From assembly GCA_023416545.1 (NCBI GenBank), contig JAEZHO010000137.1, positions 1 to 7,644 on the forward strand: DNA of 7,644 nucleotides. Direction: 5' to 3'. Shown here in pieces: positions 1 through 6,360 of this stretch. Origin of the DNA: Pseudomonadota bacterium (GTDB taxonomy: Bacteria; Pseudomonadota; Alphaproteobacteria; Rhizobiales; Rhizobiaceae). Numbering within the stretch: position 1 is the stretch's first letter; each line of letters starts with the position of its first letter. The position numbers and the translations under genes are program-made. Below the pieces are notes generated by a model. That model ran no database searches and had not been told where the DNA came from. It saw nothing but the letters and a program-made list of their open reading frames with translations.

Positions 1-1451
1 GCATCCTCGGGGATGCCATCCTTGAACTCGTAGCCGACAAGCCGGGCAGGTTTCACGAAATAGGTGACGAGCGTATTGAATAGTCCGGTCGCTCCCTCGG
101 AAGCCGGCAGCGCGAACATCACGAGGAACAGCGCAATCAGCGGTCCGGGCATCCCGGCGTCGGAAAGGAACCAGCCGACCACGGCCATGGCGAGAAGCGT
201 CAGCGCGATAACCGGGATTGCCACGGCCAGCCAATGGAGGCGCCTGATCTGGCGGACACTGCGCTGCAGGAGCGGCGGCCTGTAGCCGACGACGGCCTCC
301 AGCTGCTTCCGGCGGCGTCCGACGAGGAAGGCGCCGATATTGTTTTCACCCTCGCCTGCACCGCCACGGTCTTCGTCGGCGGCAAGCTCGATGGCCGTCC
401 GGGCCACCTCGATCTCGGTCTTCTCCGAGCGGCGGGCCAACTGCTCCACGCGGTTGCGGTAGCTGTTTCGAGAGCCGAAATCGAGCTCCTCGTAGTCCGA
501 TCTTTCGCGGAAGATCCGGTCGACATGCGACACGTCCTCGAACCAGACGCTCCATTCCGTGTCGTCGATCTCGCGCAGGCTCTTGATGATATTGCCCATG
601 GTCACGTTGCCGGAGGCAAGGCGGTTGTGCTCCGCCATCATGACCTCTTCGGCATCCGTGCCGGCCTTCTGCAGCCGCTCGTCCAGCCAGGACACCGCAA
701 AGCTGGATGTCTGGGAGGCATTGCGAAGCCGGTAGAAGAACTGTGTCGCGAAGGTGTGGTCCGCCGCGAAGGGTTCCATGTCCTTCAGGACGCCGGCGCT
801 TGCATCTTCGTCGTTCAGCCGGATGATCCGGTCCGCCAGTTCGTTTGCCCTGATCCGCATGCGTCGCGACTTGTCCACCCGCACGGCGATCCGGCGCAGG
901 TTCTCGATCAGCACGAAGCGGAGGATGGACGGCAGCGCCCACAATTCCCCGATCTGAAGCGGCTCGGTCTCCTGGAACCCCTCGACGAGCGCCGCCAGCG
1001 CTTCCTTGGAGACGGTGCTGTGGGTATGGGCGACATAGAGCCAGGCCAGCGCCATCACCCTCGGCATGGCGTGGCCGCCGATCGTCACCCTGGGAAGCTG
1101 GCGATAGAACCGGCGCGGAAAATCGCGCCGGACCTCCTGGATGGCCTCCTCGACGATATAGTGATTGTCGATCAGCCACTCGGCGGCCGGGGTAATGGCC
1201 GCGCCCGCATCGACGTCGGCGGCGATCGTCCGGTAAACCCGAAGGATGTCCTTTTCGTTCGAGCGGTGGCGCCCGTAGAACTCGAAGGGCGCGAACTCGG
1301 GAAGGCGCTGTAGTTCGTCGCGTCCGAAGGCCTGGCCCAGATCCCGCAGTTCCTCGTTCTTCATGTAGGCCGCGCGGATCGTATCATTGTGATCGATCTG
1401 CTTGACGTCGGGGTCGCGGACGGAGGTCGACGGAGTACTGTGAAAAGACAT
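1..1451 (-). CDS. ndvB: Cyclic beta-1,2-glucan synthase, N-terminal part (runs off left edge)
   Basis: This is the first 483 codons of a very large inner-membrane enzyme that polymerises UDP-glucose into cyclic beta-1,2-glucans, which are exported to the periplasm and matter for osmotic adaptation and host interaction (family knowledge; members are about 2,800 residues). The visible part matches the conserved cytosolic N-terminus: ITPAAEWLIDN near 86-96, EVRRDFPRRFYRQLP near 106-120, IGELWALPSILR near 167-178, LIENLRRIAVR near 181-191, and a tract near 307-342 with DFGSRNSYRNRVEQLARRS. Two hydrophobic segments follow at about 407-429 and 436-466. The GT84 and GH94 catalytic domains would lie beyond the left edge. 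The start is the ATG at 1451, preceded by only a weak AGAAG ribosome site; M30 is an alternative but would cut into the family-like N-terminus. The gene is transcribed away from the amidohydrolase. The family is confident; ndvB versus chvB is only a naming difference. Confidence 0.93.
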   Translation of the reverse strand, partial: MSFHSTPSTSVRDPDVKQIDHNDTIRAAYMKNEELRDLGQAFGRDELQRLPEFAPFEFYGRHRSNEKDILRVYRTIAADVDAGAAITPAAEWLIDNHYIVEEAIQEVRRDFPRRFYRQLPRVTIGGHAMPRVMALAWLYVAHTHSTVSKEALAALVEGFQETEPLQIGELWALPSILRFVLIENLRRIAVRVDKSRRMRIRANELADRIIRLNDEDASAGVLKDMEPFAADHTFATQFFYRLRNASQTSSFAVSWLDERLQKAGTDAEEVMMAEHNRLASGNVTMGNIIKSLREIDDTEWSVWFEDVSHVDRIFRERSDYEELDFGSRNSYRNRVEQLARRSEKTEIEVARTAIELAADEDRGGAGEGENNIGAFLVGRRRKQLEAVVGYRPPLLQRSVRQIRRLHWLAVAIPVIALTLLAMAVVGWFLSDAGMPGPLIALFLVMFALPASEGATGLFNTLVTYFVKPARLVGYEFKDGIPED

Positions 1452-1566
1452 GGTTCTTCTGTCTATGCTTCGATCTGGAGCCGCGGGGCGCATGCCTGCC
1501 GGAAAGTTCGTTCGTCTTCGTGCCGATCATGGCACCCAGAGGACCAGAAAGTCTCCGAGACCGGGG

Positions 1567-1594
1567 AAAATAGGGGGGAGTATGGATTTTGCAA
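1567..1594 (-). promoter_or_regulatory. Candidate sigma-70 promoter for ndvB
   Basis: Read on the minus strand, TTGCAA (1594-1589) is followed after 16 bases by TATTTT (1572-1567). Each hexamer matches four of six positions of the general housekeeping consensus. Transcription would start near 1560 and give a leader of roughly 110 bases before the ATG at 1451. The -35 box overlaps the left arm of the inverted repeat at 1591-1630, so a regulator bound there could block RNA polymerase. This is a consensus match only. Confidence 0.35.
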
Positions 1595-1630
1595 ACAGCG
1601 GCTGCCTGAAGAGGGATTTGTGCTGTTTGC
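1591..1630. repeat. 9-bp perfect inverted repeat, possible operator
   Basis: GCAAACAGC at 1591-1599 is the exact reverse complement of GCTGTTTGC at 1622-1630, with 22 bases between the arms and about 31 bases centre to centre, close to three helical turns. The geometry suits a dimeric or tetrameric regulator contacting two half-sites on one face of DNA. As RNA it could also form a stem with a long loop, inside which TGCCTG (1603-1608) can pair with CAGGCA (1638-1643) as an alternative. It lies in the divergent promoter region and overlaps the proposed -35 box of ndvB. No specific regulator can be named. Confidence 0.5.
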
Positions 1631-1769
1631 TCTCTAGCAGGCAATGGCTGAACGCAGCGTGAATGGTCAGTGCGCCGCATGCCCAAGGGCTTACCTTGGC
1701 GGATGGCCGTGGTATGGGGTGTCGGTGACCCCGGCAGGGGCGTAATCGTTTCACGAAGGCAAGAGAAGT

Positions 1770-2933
1770 ATGACGATCCATATCCCTAACGACATGCCGG
1801 AGCTGGTGGCGATCCGGCATCATCTCCATCAGCATCCGGAACTCGGACTGTCGGAATATGGAACCTCCGATTACCTCGCGGAAATGCTGACGACCCTCGG
1901 ATATGAAGTCACCAGGGGGTTGTCGAAGACCGGGCTCGTGGCGACGCTGCGAAACGGCACGAGCAACCGCTCGGTGGGCATCCGTTCTGATATCGACGCC
2001 TTGCCGATCCTCGAGGAAACGGGCGCGGCCCATGCCAGTAAGACCGAGGGCTTGATGCACGCCTGCGGCCACGATGGCCACATGACCATGCTCCTCGGCG
2101 CAGCCCGGCTGCTGGCCGAGAGGCGCAACTTCGACGGCACCATCCACCTGATCTTCCAGCCGGCCGAAGAAAACTTCGGCGGCGCCCGGCTGATGATCGA
2201 GGACGGGCTTTTCGAGCGCTTTCCCTGTGATGCCGTGTTTGCCCTTCACAATGATCCGAGCCTTGCCTTCGGCGAAGTCTACCTGCGCGACGGCCCGATC
2301 ATGGCGGCGGTCGACGAATGCCGCATCGTCGTCAACGGCCGGGGTGGCCACGGCGCCGAGCCCCAGGAGACGGCCGACCCCATCATTGCGGGGGCGAGCA
2401 TCATCATGGCGCTTCAGACCGTGGTGTCGCGCAACCTGCATCCGCTTGACCCCGCCGTCGTGACGGTCGGCGCCTTCCATGCCGGCCAGGCGAGCAATGT
2501 CATTCCGGAACGGGCGGAAATGCTGCTGACGATCCGGTCCTTTGACCCGACGGTTCGCGACCTGCTGGAAGAGCGCATCCGCGCGGTGGCCGAAGGCCAG
2601 GCGGCAAGCTACGGAATGTCGGTGACCATCGAATACGAGCGGGGCTACGAGCCGACCGTCAACCATGCGGCGGAGACAGAGTTCGCCCGCCAGGTGGCGA
2701 GGCGGGTCGTCGGCGCGGAAAAGGTACACGACGTCCAGCGCCCGATGATGGGAAGCGAGGACTTTGGCTACATGCTGGCCGAAACGCCTGGAAGCTACTT
2801 CTTCCTGGGAACGAAACGGACGGAAAAGGATCCGCCGCTTCATCATCCGCGGTTCGATTTCAACGACGACGTCCTGCCGATCGGCGCGGCCCTTTGGGTC
2901 GAGCTTGCCGAGAGCTGGCTTCCGACAAAATAG
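1770..2933 (+). CDS. M20-family amidohydrolase (HipO / IAA-amino acid hydrolase type)
   Basis: A 387-residue metal-dependent hydrolase that cleaves the amide bond of an N-acyl amino acid or similar conjugate, probably in the cytoplasm since no signal peptide is seen. Length is normal for the family. Visible motifs are HxHPELGLSEY near 20-30, RSDIDALPI near 72-80, HACGHDGHM with likely metal ligands C99 and H101, QPAEEN with catalytic E134 and ligand E135, FALHN with ligand H160, NGRGGHGAEP near 189-198 in the lid domain, MGSEDFGYML near 327-336, and LHHPRFDFND near 357-366 with ligand H358. The start is the first ATG; GAAGG at 1755-1759 is a reasonable ribosome site with a 10-base spacer. It is the only plus-strand gene, divergent from ndvB and convergent with the dehydratase. 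Annotated relatives include hippurate hydrolase, N-acetyl-amino acid deacetylases and auxin-conjugate hydrolases; the substrate cannot be chosen from sequence. Confidence 0.93.
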   Translation: MTIHIPNDMPELVAIRHHLHQHPELGLSEYGTSDYLAEMLTTLGYEVTRGLSKTGLVATLRNGTSNRSVGIRSDIDALPILEETGAAHASKTEGLMHACGHDGHMTMLLGAARLLAERRNFDGTIHLIFQPAEENFGGARLMIEDGLFERFPCDAVFALHNDPSLAFGEVYLRDGPIMAAVDECRIVVNGRGGHGAEPQETADPIIAGASIIMALQTVVSRNLHPLDPAVVTVGAFHAGQASNVIPERAEMLLTIRSFDPTVRDLLEERIRAVAEGQAASYGMSVTIEYERGYEPTVNHAAETEFARQVARRVVGAEKVHDVQRPMMGSEDFGYMLAETPGSYFFLGTKRTEKDPPLHHPRFDFNDDVLPIGAALWVELAESWLPTK

Positions 2934-2946
2934 CTGAAGCAACCCG

Positions 2947-2977
2947 TCAGGCGGCTCGGCTCAACCGAATCGCCTGA
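2947..2977. terminator. Candidate bidirectional terminator hairpin between convergent genes
   Basis: TCAGGCG at 2947-2953 pairs perfectly with CGCCTGA at 2971-2977. Inside it TCGG at 2956-2959 pairs with CCGA at 2965-2968 around a CTCAA loop, leaving a small internal loop. It starts 13 bases after the amidohydrolase stop codon and reaches into the last codons of the convergent dehydratase gene. Neither side has a T-run, so it is not a classic intrinsic terminator. The position between converging genes is the main support. Confidence 0.4.
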
Positions 2978-3932
2978 TGGCCTCGGCCAGCACGTCGCTG
3001 TCAATGTTGCCGCCCGACGCGATCACCACGACCGTGTCGCCGAGGCTCTCGCCGTGGAACAGTGCGGCGGCCAGAGCAACGGCGCCGCCCGGCTCGACGG
3101 CGATCTTCAGCCGGGTTAAGGCAAGCACGACCGCCTGGAGCGCCTCGTCGTCGCTGACGGCAATCCCCGATCCGGCAAGGCGCGAGAGGATTGGGAATGT
3201 CAGGTTGCCGGGCTGTGGCGTGACGATGGCGTCGCAGATCGAACCCGTCTGGCGGGCATTCCGCTGGATGCTTCCCGCCTCGAGCGAACGGGCAAAGTCG
3301 TCGAAGCCGACCGGCTCGCATGTCCGAACCCTGAGCCCGGGTGCCTTTGCTTCTAGAGCGAGCGCAACGCCTGATGCCAGGCCGCCTCCGCCTGCGGGGA
3401 CGAGCACATCCGCCGTCTCGATACCTTCTTCCCTTGCCTGCTCGGCGATCTCCAGGCCTGTGGTCCCTTGGCCTGCAATGACCAGCGGCTCGTCAAAGGG
3501 ACGGATGAGGGTGAGGCCTCGCTCCTGCGAAATCCTGGCGCCGATTGCGTCCCTGTCCTCGGTTGCGCGATCGTAGAGAACCACCTCGGCGCCGAAGGCC
3601 CGGGTATTGGCGATCTTAATGCGCGGGGCGTCCGACGGCATGACGATGAGGCTGGGGATTTTGTGGAGCCTGGCCGCGAGCGCCACGCCCTGCGCGTGAT
3701 TGCCTGAAGAGAAGGCGATCACGCCCCTGTCCCTGACCGCGGGCTCCAGGCCCGAGATGGCAGACCATGCGCCCCGGAACTTGAACGAACCGGTATGCTG
3801 GAGGCACTCCGGCTTCACGAAGACCCGGCGTCCGGCAATCTCGTCGAGAAAAGGAGAGGAAAGTAGCGGAGTGCGCCGCACCCGACCGGAAAGGCGGTCG
3901 CGTGCGGCTTCGATCATCTGGATGCTGGTCAT
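2961..3932 (-). CDS. PLP-dependent threonine/serine dehydratase (short, no ACT domain)
   Basis: A 323-residue fold-type II PLP enzyme, likely eliminating water and ammonia from threonine, serine or a related hydroxy-amino acid to give a 2-oxo acid. Numbered from the ATG at 3932: VRRTPLL near 18-24, the PLP Schiff-base lysine K51 in GSFKFRGA, SSGNHAQG near 75-82, the phosphate-binding glycine loop AGGGGLASG near 180-188, and IASGGN near 304-309. It ends without the C-terminal regulatory domain of biosynthetic IlvA, so it resembles catabolic dehydratases, serine racemase and hydroxyaspartate dehydratases. The ATG at 3932 is preferred because AGGG at 3942-3939 lies six bases upstream and the N-terminus then fits the family. 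An in-frame GTG at 3965 would add 11 residues but has no ribosome site. It is the last gene of the minus-strand run, 39 bases after the aldehyde dehydrogenase. Hydroxyectoine dehydratase (EutB-like) is another family possibility, but no eutC-type neighbour is visible. Confidence 0.88.
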   Translation of the reverse strand: MTSIQMIEAARDRLSGRVRRTPLLSSPFLDEIAGRRVFVKPECLQHTGSFKFRGAWSAISGLEPAVRDRGVIAFSSGNHAQGVALAARLHKIPSLIVMPSDAPRIKIANTRAFGAEVVLYDRATEDRDAIGARISQERGLTLIRPFDEPLVIAGQGTTGLEIAEQAREEGIETADVLVPAGGGGLASGVALALEAKAPGLRVRTCEPVGFDDFARSLEAGSIQRNARQTGSICDAIVTPQPGNLTFPILSRLAGSGIAVSDDEALQAVVLALTRLKIAVEPGGAVALAAALFHGESLGDTVVVIASGGNIDSDVLAEAIRRFG

Positions 3933-3971
3933 GTCGGGCCCTGTTGAGGCGCCGACAACCGGCACCGTTGA

Positions 3972-5405
3972 TCAGGGCAACGTATAGGCAGTCTTCACCA
4001 CAGTGAAGAACTCGGCCGCGTATTTCCCCTGCTCGCGAGGACCGAACGAGGAAGCCTTGCGACCGCCGAAGGGCACGTGGAAATCGACACCTGCCGTCGG
4101 CAGGTTGACCATGACCATCCCGGCTTCGGCATTGCGCTTGAAGTGCGTTGCGTACTTGAGGCTGGTCGTGGCGATGCCGGCGGCGAGACCGAACGGAGTG
4201 TCGTTGGCGACAGCCAGCGCCTCGTCGTAATCCTTCACGCGGATTACGCTCGCAACCGGTCCGAAGATTTCCTCCCGGGAAATACGCATCTGGTTGGTCG
4301 CTTCCGTGAAGAGCGTCGGCTGCAGGTAGAAGCCGGGCGTGTCGCGCTCGATGCGCTCGCCCCCGAAGGCGAGCTTGGCGCCTTCCTTCTTACCGATGTC
4401 GATATACTCCATGTCCTGCTGAAGCTGCTTTTCGTCGACGACCGGTCCGATATGGGTTCCCTGCTTCAGGGCATTGTCGACCACCAGGGTCTTGAGCCTT
4501 TCGGTCAGCGCAGCGACGAACTTGTCGTGAATGCCCTCGGTCACGATGAGGCGGGAGGATGCGGTGCAGCGCTGCCCGGTAGAGAAGAAGCCGGAATTGG
4601 CTGCCGCTTCGACGGCGACGTTGAGATCGGCGTCGTCCAGAACCACCATCGGGTTCTTGCCGCCCATTTCCAGCTGGAACTTGCGGTTATGCTCGATGGA
4701 CGAAAGGGCAACGCGCTTGCCGGTGCCGGTCGAACCGGTGAAGGTGATGCCCGCTAGATCCGGGCTGTCGAGCATGGCCTGGCCGACGACCGAGCCGCGG
4801 CCCATGACGAGGTTGAGGACGCCCTTGGGCAGGCCGGCCCGATGCAGGATGTCGACGATTGCCCAGGCGCATCCCGGAACGAGGTCCGCCGGCTTGAAGA
4901 CGACCGTATTGCCGTAGCAGAGCGCCGGGGCGATCTTCCAAGCCGGGATGGCGATCGGGAAGTTCCAGGGCGTGATGATGCCGATGACGCCGACCGGCTC
5001 GCGGGTGATCTCGACGCCGATCCCGGGCCGCGCGGAGGGCAGGACTTCACCCGTCAGCCGAAGGGCTTCGCCGGCGAAGTAGTCGAAGATCTGGGCGGCG
5101 CGAATGGTTTCGCCGATGGCTTCGGGAAGCGTCTTGCCTTCTTCGCGGGCGAGAAGCTTGCCGAGTTCTTCCTTGCGCGCCAGGATCTCGTCGGCTGCCT
5201 TCTTCAGGATGCCGTGACGCTCGAGGATTCCCGACTGGGACCACTTGGGGAAGGCTGCCTTGGCGGCGGCGATCGCTTGCTTTGCATCCTCGGCCGAGCC
5301 CTGGGCGTAGGAACCCACGACGTCGTTGGTATCGGAGGGGCTGATGTTGCTGGAGGCGTCGCTGCCCACCCACTCGCCAGCGATGAGGTTTTGATAGATG
5401 GTCAT
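3972..5405 (-). CDS. NAD(P)-dependent aldehyde dehydrogenase, YcbD / 2,5-dioxovalerate dehydrogenase-like
   Basis: A 477-residue soluble aldehyde dehydrogenase that oxidises an aldehyde to a carboxylic acid. Hallmarks are all present: PWNFP with N148, FKPAD with K171 for cofactor binding, FTGSTGTGK near 222-230, LEMGGK with general base E246, GQRCT with catalytic C280, EEIFGP near 378-383 and PFGG near 445-448. From memory, the overall sequence, notably REEGKTLPEA near 87-96, LEMGGKNP and the AGVDFHVPFGG end region, looks closest to Bacillus YcbD, linked to 2-oxoglutarate semialdehyde (2,5-dioxovalerate) oxidation in glucarate breakdown; succinate semialdehyde dehydrogenases are the main alternative. 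The open frame continues 49 codons upstream, but the ATG at 5405 is chosen because of its strong AAGGAG site and because the canonical N-terminus (NLIAGEWV) begins right after it. It lies 34 bases after the EEP gene and 39 bases before the dehydratase. The substrate is uncertain. Confidence 0.92.
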   Translation of the reverse strand: MTIYQNLIAGEWVGSDASSNISPSDTNDVVGSYAQGSAEDAKQAIAAAKAAFPKWSQSGILERHGILKKAADEILARKEELGKLLAREEGKTLPEAIGETIRAAQIFDYFAGEALRLTGEVLPSARPGIGVEITREPVGVIGIITPWNFPIAIPAWKIAPALCYGNTVVFKPADLVPGCAWAIVDILHRAGLPKGVLNLVMGRGSVVGQAMLDSPDLAGITFTGSTGTGKRVALSSIEHNRKFQLEMGGKNPMVVLDDADLNVAVEAAANSGFFSTGQRCTASSRLIVTEGIHDKFVAALTERLKTLVVDNALKQGTHIGPVVDEKQLQQDMEYIDIGKKEGAKLAFGGERIERDTPGFYLQPTLFTEATNQMRISREEIFGPVASVIRVKDYDEALAVANDTPFGLAAGIATTSLKYATHFKRNAEAGMVMVNLPTAGVDFHVPFGGRKASSFGPREQGKYAAEFFTVVKTAYTLP

Positions 5406-5411
5406 GGTCAG

Positions 5412-5417
5412 CTCCTT
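5412..5417 (-). promoter_or_regulatory. Ribosome binding site fixing the aldehyde dehydrogenase start
   Basis: Read on the minus strand, AAGGAG sits six bases before the ATG at 5405. It is an excellent match to the anti-Shine-Dalgarno sequence and rules against the longer in-frame start at 5552, whose extra 49 residues are basic, do not look like family sequence and overlap the 3' end of the EEP gene. Confidence 0.8.
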
Positions 5418-5439
5418 GTTTCGTCGATCGGCTGCTGCC

Positions 5440-6303
5440 TTACGACGTCGAGCCGCCCGGTTCAATAGTATGACTAAATGTTTGCGGACCGCCGTCGCCC
5501 TCTGAATTCGGCAGGCGAATTCGAGCTTTGATGGGAAGGTGGTCCGAAGCAAGGCGGGCGAGCGGGGTATCGTGAGCCATTACCGGACCGAGGATCTCCG
5601 GCCGGTTCGCCATGATGCGGTCAAGTGCCAGCACCGGCAGTCGGGAGGGAAAGCTCGGCACCGCAGCCGGCAGGCCGAAGACCGAAGTCAGGGTATTGAG
5701 CGATGACCGGTCGCCGAGCCGCCATTCGTTCAGGTCCCCCAGCAGGACGGTCGGCTGGTCTTCTCGCGAGTTGAGGAGATCGATGATCATGCGCGTCTGC
5801 TGGTGGCGCGACCGGTGCAGAAGCCCGAGGTGGGCGGCGATGACGCGCAGGGCACTGCCACCCTTGAACTCGAGTTCCGTGATCAGGGCCCCGCGCGGCT
5901 CGAGCCCGGGGAGCTTGACCGGATGAACGTCGCGCACCAGGCCTTCCCGAAAGAAGATGACGTTGCCATGCCACCCGTGCGCCTTGGATGCCCTCGAAAG
6001 GGGAACGGGCAGGAGACCCGTCTCCCGCTCCAGCCAGTCGAGATCCAGCAGCCCGCGCCGTTCGCCGAACCGGGTATCGGCCTCCTGGAGGGCGATGACA
6101 TCGGCTCCTATTTCCTTGATGACCTCCTTGATCCGATAGGGATCGAACTTGCCGTCCACTCCAACGCATTTGTGGACGTTGTAGGATGCGATGAGTACGC
6201 CCTCGCCATCATCCGGGGGCGCAAACGGGGTACCCTTGCGGCCCTTCCGGTTGCGGAGGGACGCGAGGATATTGGCTGGAAGTGTCTGTCGTTTCGTCCG
6301 CAT
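5440..6303 (-). CDS. Endonuclease/exonuclease/phosphatase (EEP) family protein, YbhP-like
   Basis: A 287-residue metal-dependent phosphoesterase of the DNase I / sphingomyelinase / inositol phosphatase superfamily. The full active-site set is visible: N42 in SYNVHKCVG, E74 in LQEAD, H158 in AAHLGL, D190 and N192 in LGDLNEWR, D228 in LDRIM, and the D254-H255 pair in SDHLP. The first 30 or so residues are basic and proline-rich with no clear signal peptide or membrane segment, and the last 20 or so look disordered. The ATG at 6303 has GGAGG just upstream, slightly close at three bases, and no better start exists. It follows the PLD-type gene by 57 bases; in E. coli the EEP gene ybhP is also adjacent to the cardiolipin synthase gene clsB, so a role with phospholipids is a reasonable inference, though the substrate of this group is not something I can state. 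The alternative is a nuclease. Confidence 0.9.
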   Translation of the reverse strand: MRTKRQTLPANILASLRNRKGRKGTPFAPPDDGEGVLIASYNVHKCVGVDGKFDPYRIKEVIKEIGADVIALQEADTRFGERRGLLDLDWLERETGLLPVPLSRASKAHGWHGNVIFFREGLVRDVHPVKLPGLEPRGALITELEFKGGSALRVIAAHLGLLHRSRHQQTRMIIDLLNSREDQPTVLLGDLNEWRLGDRSSLNTLTSVFGLPAAVPSFPSRLPVLALDRIMANRPEILGPVMAHDTPLARLASDHLPIKARIRLPNSEGDGGPQTFSHTIEPGGSTS

Positions 6304-6306
6304 GGT

Positions 6307-6311
6307 CCTCC
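6307..6311 (-). promoter_or_regulatory. Ribosome binding site of the EEP gene
   Basis: On the minus strand GGAGG precedes the ATG at 6303 by three bases (ACC). The match is strong but the spacing is shorter than usual. It still supports this start, because no other ATG follows until well past the first catalytic motif. Confidence 0.6.
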
Positions 6312-6333
6312 GGGCGGTGAGCCGGTCAATATT

Positions 6334-6360
6334 GCCCGACGCGAGCTTGATGGATCGGGC
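6334..6360. repeat. Inverted repeat in the PLD-EEP gap
   Basis: GCCCGA at 6334-6339 is the reverse complement of TCGGGC at 6355-6360, separated by 15 bases. It starts directly after the stop codon of the PLD gene on the transcribed (minus) strand and no T-run follows, so it could stabilise or process the transcript between two cistrons rather than end it. Six GC-rich base pairs could occur by chance here. Confidence 0.25.

Larger units (their letters stand above)
1452..1769. promoter_or_regulatory. Divergent intergenic region between ndvB and the amidohydrolase gene
   Basis: These 318 bases separate two divergently transcribed genes and must carry both of their 5' control regions. No convincing protein or RNA gene is visible. 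The stretch contains a candidate minus-strand promoter (1567-1594), a 9-bp inverted repeat overlapping it (1591-1630), and small hairpins: GTGCC/GGCAC at 1520-1535, CCAAGG/CCTTGG at 1683-1699, and GGGGT/ACCCC at 1716-1732. A possible weak plus-strand promoter for the amidohydrolase is CTTACC at 1690-1695, a 17-base spacer, then TATGGG at 1713-1718, but both hexamers match the consensus poorly. A G-rich tract (taggggggag) lies at 1571-1580. Confidence 0.6.

Noticed and set aside
234..1313. A 359-codon plus-strand open frame opposite ndvB
   Set aside because: Its composition is that of an antisense shadow, and the minus strand encodes clear conserved glucan synthase N-terminal motifs.
1384..1530. 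A small minus-strand upstream frame (ATG at 1530) overlapping the ndvB start
   Set aside because: It has no convincing ribosome site or recognisable sequence. Translational coupling to ndvB is conceivable, but nothing here supports it.
1527..2942. A 471-codon minus-strand open frame opposite the amidohydrolase gene
   Set aside because: It is rich in Arg, His and Gly, shows no family motif, and mirrors a gene with an intact metal site. Long antisense frames are expected from the strong GC bias at third positions.
2961..3932. Assignment of the dehydratase as biosynthetic IlvA or as ectoine-pathway EutB
   Set aside because: The C-terminal regulatory domain of IlvA is absent, and no ornithine-cyclodeaminase-like eutC or other ectoine gene is nearby, so only the general family is called.
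5406..5552. 49-residue N-terminal extension of the aldehyde dehydrogenase
   Set aside because: The extension overlaps the EEP gene's 3' end and is not family-like, and a strong AAGGAG site marks the ATG at 5405.
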